Shown here: positions 1 through 7,171 of the stretch, piece by piece
Position numbering within the stretch: the first letter of the stretch is position 1
How the letters are laid out: each line of letters opens with the position of its first letter
Assembly: GCA_030145265.1 (NCBI GenBank)
Contig: JAQYWA010000049.1
Span: forward strand, 1 to 9,771
DNA: 9,771 bases
Direction of reading: 5' to 3'
From: Desulfuromonas sp.
GTDB taxonomy: Bacteria; Desulfobacterota; Desulfuromonadia; Desulfuromonadales; Trichloromonadaceae
Made by a program: the position numbers and the translations under genes
Notes under the pieces: model-generated
The model's database searches: none
The model's input: the letters and a program-made list of their open reading frames with translations, nothing else
What the model was told of the DNA's origin: nothing

Positions 1-126
1 TCTCGCCGCAAACGGCCAGGGTATCCCCTGCTGCAGGTCTGACCCGAGCGGACAAGCGAACACGACAGGTAATACTCGTCTGCAAAATAACTTGAGACGG
101 ACAAATTCCCGTTTTTCCTTCACCAT
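1..126 (-). other. Possible 5' end of a divergent gene, cut by the window edge
   Basis: Two reading frames stay open leftward out of the window on the minus strand. One starts with ATG at 126-124, preceded 4 nt upstream by an AAAAGGG ribosome-binding-like stretch (137-131), and gives 42 codons to the edge. The other could start only at a TTG (85-83) with no ribosome-binding site. Its 28 codons read like a beta-strand protein start, with ITCRVRL then GDTLAVCG, vaguely recalling a CBM20-type starch-binding domain. I cannot choose between the frames, and neither may be real. A divergent gene would leave a promoter-sized gap before oleA. Confidence 0.2.
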
Positions 127-174
127 CCCGCCCTTTTATGTTACAAAGCTAATCCGATTTAAAACACCTATTCC

Positions 175-203
175 TTGCCTGGACCAAGCATAACGGTTAA
201 GAT
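175..203 (+). promoter_or_regulatory. Candidate sigma-70 promoter of the ole operon
   Basis: TTGCCT (175-180) and TAAGAT (198-203) are separated by 17 nt and each match the -35/-10 consensus at 4 of 6 positions. Transcription would begin near 210, about 30 nt before the ATG of oleA. This would argue against translation from the upstream in-frame TTG at 175. The match is modest and the site is a guess. Confidence 0.25.
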
Positions 204-240
204 AGGGCGTTTTACTTATCCTGCATCCCGGTGGTGGTTA

Positions 241-1284
241 ATGAGGTATTCGAGAGTTTATATAGAATCGGTCGGCTACGAACTGGCGCCGATCGTGGTA
301 ACGTCAACAGAGCTGGAGAACCGGCTCAAGCCGATGTACGATGCCCTGCACATCGCCCCGGGACAGCTGGAAGCCCTGACCGGCATCCGCGAGCGACGCT
401 GGTGGAAACCGGGCACGCCGGTTTCACAAGGGGCGATTGCTGCGGCCGAAAAGGCGCTGCAAGGTCGCGACATCGCAGCACAGGATATCGGCGCGCTGGT
501 CTATGCCGGGGTCTGCCGCGAGCACTTCGAGCCGGCCACCGCATGCCAGGTTGCTGCCGCTCTCGGTATCCAGGGCAACGCCGCCGTCTATGACATCTCC
601 AACGCCTGTCTCGGTGTTCTCAACGGCGTACTCGACATTGCCAACCGTATCGAACTCGGACAGATCCGAGCGGGTCTGGTGGTTGCTTGCGAAAGCTCTC
701 GGGAAATCAACGAAATCATGATCAAGCGGATGCTTGATAAACCGTCGATGGAGCTCTTCACCACCTCGCTGGCCACCCTCACCGGCGGCTCGGGGGCGGT
801 GGCGGTTCTGCTCACCGACGGCTCCTTCACCCCGTCGCGCCGCCCGCGCCTGCTCGGCGGAGTGAATGTCGCCGAACCGCAGCACCATGCCCTGTGCCGC
901 TGGGGCCTCACCGCCGAGTCTCCGGAAAACCACGTCCCCTACATGAAAACCGACGCGGTGGCGGTCATGAAATACGGGGTCGAACTCGGCAAAAGAACCT
1001 GGGAAGCCTTCATGAACGAACTGGAGCTGACGACGGACCGCGTCAACAAGGTCATCTGTCACCAGGTCGGCGAAGCCCACCAGAAACTGATCCTGCAGAC
1101 CATCGGCGTCTCGCCGGACAAGGATTTCACCACCTTCGAATTTCTCGGCAACATGGGAACCGTCTCGCTGCCGGTCACCGCGGCCATCGCCAAAGAACGG
1201 GACATCCTCCTCCCCGGCGACATCGTCGGTTTTCTGGGCATCGGCAGCGGCCTCAACTGCCTGATGCTGGGGATTCAGTGGTAA
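241..1284 (+). CDS. oleA: OleA, long-chain acyl-CoA condensing enzyme (3-oxoacyl-ACP synthase III-like)
   Basis: Thiolase-fold cytosolic enzyme that performs the non-decarboxylative Claisen condensation of two long-chain acyl-CoAs to a 2-alkyl-3-keto acid, the first step of head-to-head olefin synthesis. The 347-residue product has the nucleophile Cys123 in NACLG, the base Glu97 in FEPAT, His274 in CHQV and Asn304 in GNMG. The Glu-Cys spacing (26) and His-Asn spacing (30) equal those I recall for Xanthomonas OleA (Glu117/Cys143, His285/Asn315). The C-terminal GIGSGLNC matches OleA rather than FabH. The frame is open back to a TTG at 175, but the ATG at 241 is preferred because the protein then begins with the usual N-terminal strand (YSRVYIESVGYELAP) and matches the family length. 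The ribosome-binding site is weak. It is the first gene of the operon; its TAA shares an A with the ATG of oleB. Confidence 0.95.
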   Translation: MRYSRVYIESVGYELAPIVVTSTELENRLKPMYDALHIAPGQLEALTGIRERRWWKPGTPVSQGAIAAAEKALQGRDIAAQDIGALVYAGVCREHFEPATACQVAAALGIQGNAAVYDISNACLGVLNGVLDIANRIELGQIRAGLVVACESSREINEIMIKRMLDKPSMELFTTSLATLTGGSGAVAVLLTDGSFTPSRRPRLLGGVNVAEPQHHALCRWGLTAESPENHVPYMKTDAVAVMKYGVELGKRTWEAFMNELELTTDRVNKVICHQVGEAHQKLILQTIGVSPDKDFTTFEFLGNMGTVSLPVTAAIAKERDILLPGDIVGFLGIGSGLNCLMLGIQW

Positions 1285-2192
1285 TGCAAGCATTCTACCC
1301 CTTCAAAAGCCACTACCTCGACTTGAATGGCCTCAAGTACCACTACCTCGACGAGGGCAAGGGCGACCCGGTGGTGATGCTGCACGGCAACCCAAGCTGG
1401 TCCTTTTACTACCGCGAACTGGTGCGGGAACTGCGTGGCGACTACCGGACAATAGTCCCCGACCACATCGGCTGCGGGTTATCGGACAAGCCGTCCGACT
1501 CCTACTATTCCTTCACCCTCAAACAGCGGGTCGACGACCTCGATGCCCTGCTCGAGCACCTCGGCATCCGCGAGCGGATCACCCTGGTGGTGCACGACTG
1601 GGGCGGCATGATCGGCATGGCCTACGCTTCCCGCTATCCCGAACGCATCGCCCGGCTGGTGATCCTCAACACCGCGGCCTTTCACCTGCCCAAGAGCAAG
1701 AAGCTGCCGCTGGCACTGAAAATCTGTCGTGATAGCCAGCTCGGCGCCTTCCTGATTCAAACCTTCAACGCCTTCGCCCGCTGCGCCGCCCTGGTCGGCT
1801 GTAAACGCAAGCCGATGAGCACCGATCTACGCATGGCCTACTGCAGCCCCTATGACAGCTGGCATAACCGCCTGGCCACCCTGAGGTTTGTTCAGGACAT
1901 CCCGCTGCAACCGGGAGATGCCAGCTACGACCTGGTCAGCGAGGTTGATAACGGCCTGCACCGCTTTGCCGATCGGCCGATGGCGATTTTCTGGGGCGAA
2001 AAGGACTTCGTCTTCGACCACCATTTCCGCGACGAATGGCAACGGCGCTTTCCCGAGGCCGAAGTCCATTCATACCCCGATGTCGGCCACTACATCCTCG
2101 AGGATGCCGGCGACCTGGTAATCCCGCTTATTCGGGAATTTCTCAAACAACATCCCCTCAAGACCGAACCGGCATGGAAAAACCAACGCTGA
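1284..2192 (+). CDS. oleB: OleB, alpha/beta hydrolase: beta-lactone decarboxylase
   Basis: 302-residue alpha/beta-hydrolase. In the Ole pathway it converts the cis-beta-lactone made by OleC into a cis-olefin and CO2. Visible motifs are the oxyanion-hole HGNPSW (34-39), the nucleophile elbow VVHDWGG with Asp105, a probable acid Asp241 in WGEKD, and the base His269 in DVGHY. Asn36 and Trp106 sit where haloalkane dehalogenases hold halide, so automated annotation may call this a dehalogenase. Its place between oleA and oleC decides for OleB. The start is the ATG at 1284, inside the oleA stop (TAATG); the same frame is open well upstream, but that part is only a shadow of oleA. The gene is not fused to oleC, unlike the OleBC fusions known from some actinobacteria. 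In Xanthomonas, OleB, OleC and OleD form one assembly, so a membrane-associated complex is likely here (inference). Confidence 0.94.
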   Translation: MQAFYPFKSHYLDLNGLKYHYLDEGKGDPVVMLHGNPSWSFYYRELVRELRGDYRTIVPDHIGCGLSDKPSDSYYSFTLKQRVDDLDALLEHLGIRERITLVVHDWGGMIGMAYASRYPERIARLVILNTAAFHLPKSKKLPLALKICRDSQLGAFLIQTFNAFARCAALVGCKRKPMSTDLRMAYCSPYDSWHNRLATLRFVQDIPLQPGDASYDLVSEVDNGLHRFADRPMAIFWGEKDFVFDHHFRDEWQRRFPEAEVHSYPDVGHYILEDAGDLVIPLIREFLKQHPLKTEPAWKNQR

Positions 2193-3838
2193 ACAACATC
2201 GCCGCCCACCTGCCGATCATGGCCCGGCTACAGCCCCACTCCCCGGCAGTCTACTTTCCCCAAGGGCGTGACCGCCGCGGTCGGGTCTGTTACACCCACT
2301 ACACCTTTTCCCAGCTTGACCGGGAGAGCAATCGAATTGCTCACGGATTGGAGACCATCGGCATCCGCCGCGGTATGCGCACGGTACTGATGGTTCCCCC
2401 CAGCCTCGACTTTTTCGCACTGACCTTCGCCCTGTTCAAGGTCGGCGCCGTGCCGGTGCTGATCGACCCGGGGATGGGGGTAAAAAACCTCAAGGCCTGT
2501 CTCGAAGAGGCGGCGCCCGAAGCCTTCATCGGCATCCCCAAGGCCCATGTCGCCCGCCTGCTGCTCGGTTGGGGCAAGGAAACGATCCGCACCCTGCTCA
2601 CCATCGGTCCGCGCCTGTTGTGGGGCGGCAGCACCCTGACGGAACTCGTCAATCCATCCGAAAACGCGAGCGACTACCCGATGGCGGAGACTGTTGCCGA
2701 GGAAACCGCGGCCATCCTCTTCACCAGCGGCAGCACCGGAGTGCCCAAGGGAGCGGTCTACAGCCACGGCAACTTCTGCGCCCAGGTCGAGATGCTGCGC
2801 AACCTGTACGATATCCGCCCCGGCGAGATCGACCTGCCGACCTTCCCCCTGTTCGCCCTCTTTGCCCCGGCGCTGGGAATGACCTCGGTGATCCCGGACA
2901 TGGATTTCACCCGTCCCGGCTCGGTCGATCCGCGCAAGATCATCGAAGCCATCGAAAGTTTCGGCGTCACCAGCATGTTCGGCTCGCCGGCCCTGATCAA
3001 CCGGGTCGGCCGTTACGGACAGGCCGGCGCCGTCCAGCTGCCGACCCTGCGGCGCGTCATTTCCGCCGGCGCGCCGGTACCGGCCGCGGTGCTCGAACGC
3101 TTCGCCAGCATGCTCGATAAAGACACCCAGATCTTCACCCCCTACGGTGCCACCGAATCGTTGCCGGTCTGCTCAATCGGCAGCCGTGAAATCCTCGAAC
3201 AGACCCGGCAGCTGACTGATCAAGGCCAGGGAGTCTGCATCGGCCGACCGGTCGCGGGAATCGAACTGCACATCATCGCCATCAACGACGAGCCGGTCGC
3301 CACCTGGGACGACAGCCTGAAGCTCGCCGACGGCACCATCGGCGAAATCGTGGTCAAAGGCCCGCAAGTCACCGCGCGCTACTACAACCGCGCCGCATCG
3401 ACCGAACAGGCTAAAATCCAGGACTCTGCCGGCGGCTTCTTCCACCGCATGGGGGATCTCGGCTATCGTGACGGAGAGGGACGCATCTGGTTCTGCGGCC
3501 GCAAGGCGCACCGGGTCGAAAGCTCGGATCAGACGCGATTCACCATCCCCTGTGAAGCGGTTTTCAATACCCACCCGCAGGTGTTCCGCTCGGCGCTGGT
3601 CGGCATAGGTAAAACGGGGCAGAAAAAGCCGGTCATCTGTGTGGAACTGGAAAGCGAAATCAGCAAATCGGAGCAGACGCGCATCCGCGAAGAATTGTTT
3701 AAAATCGCCGAAGAGCACGGGATAACCAGGGACATCCGCGACCTGCTGTTTCACCCCGCCTTTCCCGTCGACATCCGCCATAATGCCAAGATTTTCCGGG
3801 AAAAGCTCGCCGTCTGGGCCGAAAAGGAACTCAAATGA
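2174..3838 (+). CDS. oleC: OleC, AMP-dependent beta-lactone synthetase
   Basis: 554-residue member of the ANL adenylating superfamily. It uses ATP to activate the carboxylate of the 2-alkyl-3-hydroxy acid from OleD and cyclises it to a beta-lactone, rather than making a CoA ester. In order: N-terminal fold; ATP P-loop TSGSTGVPKG (184-193); adenine/aromatic motif YGATE (324-328); MGDLGY with the ribose-binding Asp428 and the hinge-side R443 in CGRK; C-terminal lid with the conserved Lys539 in RHNAKIFREKL. The ATG at 2174 lies 19 nt inside oleB, giving the expected N-terminus; the frame runs further upstream only as a shadow. No strong ribosome-binding site is seen, which fits coupling to oleB translation. 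Its stop overlaps the next start as ATGA. Without context it would be annotated as a fatty-acid CoA ligase. Confidence 0.94.
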   Translation: MEKPTLNNIAAHLPIMARLQPHSPAVYFPQGRDRRGRVCYTHYTFSQLDRESNRIAHGLETIGIRRGMRTVLMVPPSLDFFALTFALFKVGAVPVLIDPGMGVKNLKACLEEAAPEAFIGIPKAHVARLLLGWGKETIRTLLTIGPRLLWGGSTLTELVNPSENASDYPMAETVAEETAAILFTSGSTGVPKGAVYSHGNFCAQVEMLRNLYDIRPGEIDLPTFPLFALFAPALGMTSVIPDMDFTRPGSVDPRKIIEAIESFGVTSMFGSPALINRVGRYGQAGAVQLPTLRRVISAGAPVPAAVLERFASMLDKDTQIFTPYGATESLPVCSIGSREILEQTRQLTDQGQGVCIGRPVAGIELHIIAINDEPVATWDDSLKLADGTIGEIVVKGPQVTARYYNRAASTEQAKIQDSAGGFFHRMGDLGYRDGEGRIWFCGRKAHRVESSDQTRFTIPCEAVFNTHPQVFRSALVGIGKTGQKKPVICVELESEISKSEQTRIREELFKIAEEHGITRDIRDLLFHPAFPVDIRHNAKIFREKLAVWAEKELK

Positions 3839-4833
3839 AGGCGCTGGTTACCGGCGGCGGCGGTTTTCTTGGCAAGGCCATTGTCAAGCTGCTGCGCCAG
3901 CAGGGTGCCGAGGTCCGATCGTTCTCCCGCAACGAACACCCAGCACTCACCGCCCTGGCAGTCGAACACTGCCGTGGCGAACTGGCCGATGCCGCCGCCG
4001 TGGCACATGCCGCGGTGGGGTGTGACATCGTCTTTCACGTGGCGGCCAAAGCGGGGGTCTGGGGACCATACCAGGAATTCTACCAAGCCAACGTCGTCGG
4101 CACCCGCAACGTGATCGACGCCTGCCGAGCCAACGGCATCCGCAAGCTGGTTTACACCAGTTCGCCGAGCGTGGTCTTCAACGGCCGGGACATGGAGGGG
4201 GTCGATGAGTCCGTCCCCTACCCCGAGCAGTTCGAATCATTCTACCCTCAGACCAAGGCCGAAGCGGAACAGCTGGTGCTGGCGGCCAATAGTGCGGAAC
4301 TGGCCACAGTGGCCCTGCGCCCCCACCTGATCTGGGGCCCGCAGGACAATCACCTGGTGCCGCGCATTCTCGAACGCGGTCGCAAAAATGCCCTGCGCCG
4401 CATCGGCCAGCGCCCCTGCCTGGTCGATACCATCTACATCGACAACGCCGCGTGGGCCCACCTGCAGGCGGCCGAGCATCTCGATATCGGTTCGCAAGTC
4501 GCCGGCAAGGCCTACTTCCTGGCACAGGGAGAACCACTGCCGGTCTGGGACGTGGTCGACCGCATCCTCGCAGCTGGCGGACTGCCAGCGGTGACCGGAA
4601 CCATCCCGCCCAGCCTTGCCTATGCCATCGGTTGGCTGCTGGAAAAAGCCTACACCCTGTTCAATCTCGAAGGCGAACCGCGCATGACCCGCTTTGTCGC
4701 CCACGAGCTCTCCACCGCGCACTGGTTCGATCTGGGCGCCGCCCGGCGGGACTTCGGCTACCATCCGCAAGTTTCCTTCGACCAAGGGATGCAGCGGCTC
4801 GCCGCCTGGCTCCAGCAGCAGCGGTCAGCCTGA
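3835..4833 (+). CDS. oleD: OleD, NAD(P)-dependent 2-alkyl-3-ketoacid reductase (extended SDR)
   Basis: 332-residue extended short-chain dehydrogenase/reductase of the epimerase/3-beta-hydroxysteroid dehydrogenase type. It reduces the unstable 2-alkyl-3-keto acid from OleA to the 2-alkyl-3-hydroxy acid used by OleC. The N-terminus carries the Rossmann motif TGGGGFLG (6-13, spacing GxxGxxG). FHVAAKAG (67-74) is the usual extended-SDR strand, TSSPSVVF (108-115) holds the catalytic Ser, and Y137PQTK141 is the YxxxK pair. A VDTIYIDNAAWAHL stretch follows near residue 200, as in 3-beta-HSD-like proteins. The ATG overlaps the oleC stop (ATGA), and AAGGA (3824-3828) gives a good ribosome-binding site 6 nt before it. 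Many databases would call this a sterol dehydrogenase or NAD-dependent epimerase. Confidence 0.94.
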   Translation: MKALVTGGGGFLGKAIVKLLRQQGAEVRSFSRNEHPALTALAVEHCRGELADAAAVAHAAVGCDIVFHVAAKAGVWGPYQEFYQANVVGTRNVIDACRANGIRKLVYTSSPSVVFNGRDMEGVDESVPYPEQFESFYPQTKAEAEQLVLAANSAELATVALRPHLIWGPQDNHLVPRILERGRKNALRRIGQRPCLVDTIYIDNAAWAHLQAAEHLDIGSQVAGKAYFLAQGEPLPVWDVVDRILAAGGLPAVTGTIPPSLAYAIGWLLEKAYTLFNLEGEPRMTRFVAHELSTAHWFDLGAARRDFGYHPQVSFDQGMQRLAAWLQQQRSA

Positions 4834-4834
4834 C

Positions 4835-5530
4835 ATGCACCATCATCCTGCCCCATGGAGCACTCCAGCAGAGCAGCCGGTACTGGAGCAGGGGAACATC
4901 CACCTCTGGCGCTTCCGCCTCGATCTCCCCACCGCAGAAGTCGATCAACTAAAGCAACTTTTGTCCATTGACGAACTAAGTCGGGCCGAACGCCTGCTCG
5001 ATCCGTTTAAGAGCCGCAGCTTCATCGCTGCCCGCGGCCGCCTGCGACAGATCCTCGCTCGCTACCTCGACATAGCGGCAGAAACCATCCATTTCAGCTA
5101 TGGAACAAGCGGAAAACCTTCCCTTGACGCCAGCCATACCAGCGACCTGACCTTCAATCTGGCCCATTCCAGTAGCTGGGCTCTGTTGGGCATTGGAAAA
5201 CGGCATGAGCTCGGCGTCGACCTTGAAGTAATCGACCAGGAGCTGGTCTTTTCCAAAATAGCCGCGCAATTCTTTTCAAAAGAGGAAGTAAGCAGATTGA
5301 CCGCGATCGCGGAACCACGACGCAGAAGATCCTTCTACCGGATATGGACCCGCAAAGAGGCCTGGCTGAAAAGTCAGGGATGGGGATTTTCCGGTTCGCC
5401 GAATAAAATGATCGGTGACCGTCCCGGCAAAGGCTGGCAGAGCCGTAATTTTCCTGTCGGCAGAGGCTGTGTCGGAGCACTCTCTTTCAGCAATGAGGTG
5501 GTATCGATCCTGCGCTTTGACGGAGATTGA
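4835..5530 (+). CDS. Sfp-type 4'-phosphopantetheinyl transferase
   Basis: 231-residue enzyme that transfers the phosphopantetheine arm of CoA to a serine of carrier-protein domains, turning apo-ACP or PKS/NRPS carriers into the active form. The Mg-binding motif GVDLE (Asp129, Glu131) and the second motif WTRKEAWLK (Trp171, Lys174, Glu175) are intact. NLAHS around His111 and SGKP near residue 93 also match the Sfp/AcpT family. The length fits an Sfp-type rather than the roughly 120-residue AcpS type. The ATG at 4835 is 1 nt after the oleD stop, with no clear ribosome-binding site, so translation probably reinitiates from oleD. None of the four Ole enzymes needs a phosphopantetheine carrier. 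I infer that it activates an acyl source for OleA, for example a PfaE-like role for a polyunsaturated fatty acid synthase. It may instead serve unrelated pathways. Confidence 0.92.
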   Translation: MHHHPAPWSTPAEQPVLEQGNIHLWRFRLDLPTAEVDQLKQLLSIDELSRAERLLDPFKSRSFIAARGRLRQILARYLDIAAETIHFSYGTSGKPSLDASHTSDLTFNLAHSSSWALLGIGKRHELGVDLEVIDQELVFSKIAAQFFSKEEVSRLTAIAEPRRRRSFYRIWTRKEAWLKSQGWGFSGSPNKMIGDRPGKGWQSRNFPVGRGCVGALSFSNEVVSILRFDGD

Positions 5531-5533
5531 ATT

Positions 5534-6511
5534 TTACAGGTTCCAGTCCCAATACTGTAGAAAGACTGGAAAATTCCGCATATCCGAAGCTGTACGAGCC
5601 CAGGGCTTGAGACTGGTGTAGAAAACGATACCATCCTCCCGATCCCGCCCCAGCTTTTTGTCTACACCAACCCGCCAGTCGAAAGCCCACCAACTCATAA
5701 ACAGGCGCTCCCAAGGTTTCTGGCTATTTTTGACATAATCATGTCCACTCCCCTCGGTTTGATAGAAAGAAGTTGAAGCGCCGCCCGGCAAGGACAACCC
5801 TTCGAGGGTCTTGAGCGGCTTTACCGACATGCCAACCGTTTCATAGCCGAGAGGAAGACGCGAATCAGCCAACCACATGTCCATAATACGATGGGAGCGG
5901 TCCTGCAATAGCACCATCAGCCGAAAATAGGTCGGCGAGTTAGCTGCGTAATCAATCAGACCGGGCAGACTTTCGCCATAGACCTTCTGCCTATCCTTGT
6001 CCCATCCCGGCGGGAAAGCATCCTCTGGCAGATATGTAGTCGGAACAAAAGTCAGATAACAGCCACAGGTTTGCACGGTGGTGAAAAGAACCGGCTGCCC
6101 CGAATCGTTGAGCGTCACCACCAGCAGCAAGCCGACATTATCTCCCCAGCCCAAGTTCGGCGGGAACGGGCCGAACGGAACCTTTTCAAAATGAATTCGA
6201 TAGGTCAGGTTGGTGTAGACTCCCCGCTCCGTGGTGAATTTGGTCTTGCGGACATAGATGGTCGGCTGACTCCCGTCGACAAAAACCGTTTCCTCGTCCC
6301 CATCCATGCGGGCGCTCGGCGTCCCGATGCGATTGTACGACAACTCCGGTTTGTCTACCACGAAGACCGGGGCATGACGGTTGAAATGCCAAGGGTCCGG
6401 TTCGAGTGCATACGCCCTTAAACTGTCATCCGGTGGATGTATCGGCAACGAGGTACAGGCGGCAAGGGACAACAGGAAAAAAAGAATTGAAACTTTCAAA
6501 ATAATTCGCAT
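5534..6511 (-). CDS. Putative lipoprotein of unknown function
   Basis: 325-residue protein that I do not recognise. The N-terminus is a lipoprotein signal: basic start (MRIILK), hydrophobic core, and lipobox LAAC with the acylated Cys19. The next residue is Thr, so sorting to the outer membrane is likely. No further membrane segment is visible. The mature part is rich in aromatic residues, with a Cys-Gly-Cys pair at 149-151 in VQTCGCYLTF and a tryptophan-dense C-terminus (SWWAFDW at 273-279, YWDW at 320-323). There is no CxxCH haem site. The start is the only sensible one, because it opens the signal peptide; the ribosome-binding site is weak. The gene converges on the ole operon, with 3 nt between the two stops. 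It has its own candidate promoter, so a role with the Ole proteins is unproven. Confidence 0.85.
   Translation of the reverse strand: MRIILKVSILFFLLSLAACTSLPIHPPDDSLRAYALEPDPWHFNRHAPVFVVDKPELSYNRIGTPSARMDGDEETVFVDGSQPTIYVRKTKFTTERGVYTNLTYRIHFEKVPFGPFPPNLGWGDNVGLLLVVTLNDSGQPVLFTTVQTCGCYLTFVPTTYLPEDAFPPGWDKDRQKVYGESLPGLIDYAANSPTYFRLMVLLQDRSHRIMDMWLADSRLPLGYETVGMSVKPLKTLEGLSLPGGASTSFYQTEGSGHDYVKNSQKPWERLFMSWWAFDWRVGVDKKLGRDREDGIVFYTSLKPWARTASDMRNFPVFLQYWDWNL
5541..5571. repeat. Inverted repeat at the convergent end of operon and lipoprotein gene
   Basis: TTCCAGTC (5541-5548) and GACTGGAA (5564-5571) form a perfect 8-bp stem with a 15-nt loop. It lies within the last codons of the lipoprotein gene and just past the phosphopantetheinyl transferase stop. 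There is no clean T-run on either side, so it is not a classical intrinsic terminator. It might weakly end transcription of the operon, or be chance. Confidence 0.25.
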
Positions 6512-6541
6512 AAATCACTTTCAGACATGAAGTAGATAAAC

Positions 6542-6570
6542 ATAATAACCGACTTGGATGCCCGTATAAA
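6542..6570 (-). promoter_or_regulatory. Candidate sigma-70 promoter of the lipoprotein gene
   Basis: Read on the minus strand, TTTATA (6570-6565) and TATTAT (6547-6542) match -35 at 4 of 6 and -10 at 5 of 6 positions, with the optimal 17-nt spacer. The predicted transcript start near 6535 leaves a leader of about 24 nt before the ATG at 6511. Confidence 0.35.
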
Positions 6571-6684
6571 AACAAAATCGGGTTATCCCCTTCGCTCAAG
6601 GAACGCGGCCCCCCGAATCGTGGGGCCAGGCTTTCCGACAGGTTCAACCCAACCCTTAAAGCCGCCGGTCCCGGCCGGCAGCCG

Positions 6685-6717
6685 GGTTCTTTCTTTGCTA
6701 GGTCCAAAGAAAGAACC
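6685..6717. repeat. Perfect 13-bp inverted repeat (left hairpin of the intergenic element)
   Basis: GGTTCTTTCTTTG (6685-6697) and CAAAGAAAGAACC (6705-6717) are exact reverse complements around a 7-nt loop. The right arm is followed by a second copy of CCAAAGAAA (6704-6712 and 6716-6724). No T-run follows on either strand, so it is not a simple terminator. Confidence 0.85.
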
Positions 6718-7139
6718 AAAGAAAAGACGGTGGCTGCGCCGCATCACTGTCGCAGCGGGCGCCGGCTCCTGCGGTCACATCAGCAATGGAGAAACAGCGC
6801 GACGATTGCGGTGCGGTTCCACCGCCGCAGAGGCTGCGGGTGCCTGGGTCCTGCGGTCGCGTCCACCATTTCAGCAAAGCTGTTGGGTAAAAACCCCATC
6901 TTGGGCCAACAGCGTCGCAAATTGGCGGTCAGCTAGAAAGGACACGCGGAGGAGGGAGAGGATATCCGCACCCCTCAAGCCACTCCCTAAGCGACCCGCT
7001 CTTTCATGTCGCGCTTCCACCTGCGCCGGCACCCCACTGGTGCCACAGGGCGCCGCCGGCGAAAAAGGAACGGGACCGTCCGCAGGCGCCACCATCCCGC
7101 CGCGACAGTCATGCCCCCGGCCGGGGAAGCCGATTTTTG

Positions 7140-7171
7140 CTTACTTTTTTTGGCGGCTTGCAAAAAGTAAG
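7140..7171. repeat. 10-bp inverted repeat (right hairpin of the intergenic element)
   Basis: CTTACTTTTT (7140-7149) and AAAAAGTAAG (7162-7171) pair perfectly around a 12-nt loop. TTTTTGC at 7134-7140 could pair instead with GCAAAAA at 7160-7166, so two alternative folds exist. Confidence 0.8.

Noticed and set aside
894..1283. Upstream extension of the oleB frame
   Set aside because: It overlaps oleA in another frame, and the translated part does not look like a hydrolase; the family N-terminus begins at the ATG at 1284.
424..1293. 289-codon frame on the minus strand opposite oleA
   Set aside because: It lies fully within oleA, whose residues are conserved and catalytic; the product is His/Asp/Gly-rich with no family pattern. 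It is a GC-rich shadow frame.
2036..2173. Upstream extension of the oleC frame
   Set aside because: It lies inside oleB and gives an Arg/Pro-rich segment; the ATG at 2174 yields the expected OleC N-terminus.
4694..4834. Upstream extension of the phosphopantetheinyl transferase frame
   Set aside because: It overlaps the conserved C-terminus of oleD; the ATG at 4835 gives a normal family length.
6685..7171. The two long hairpins as intrinsic terminators
   Set aside because: Stems are A/T-rich and no T-run follows either on either strand, so they do not fit the GC-stem plus U-tract pattern.
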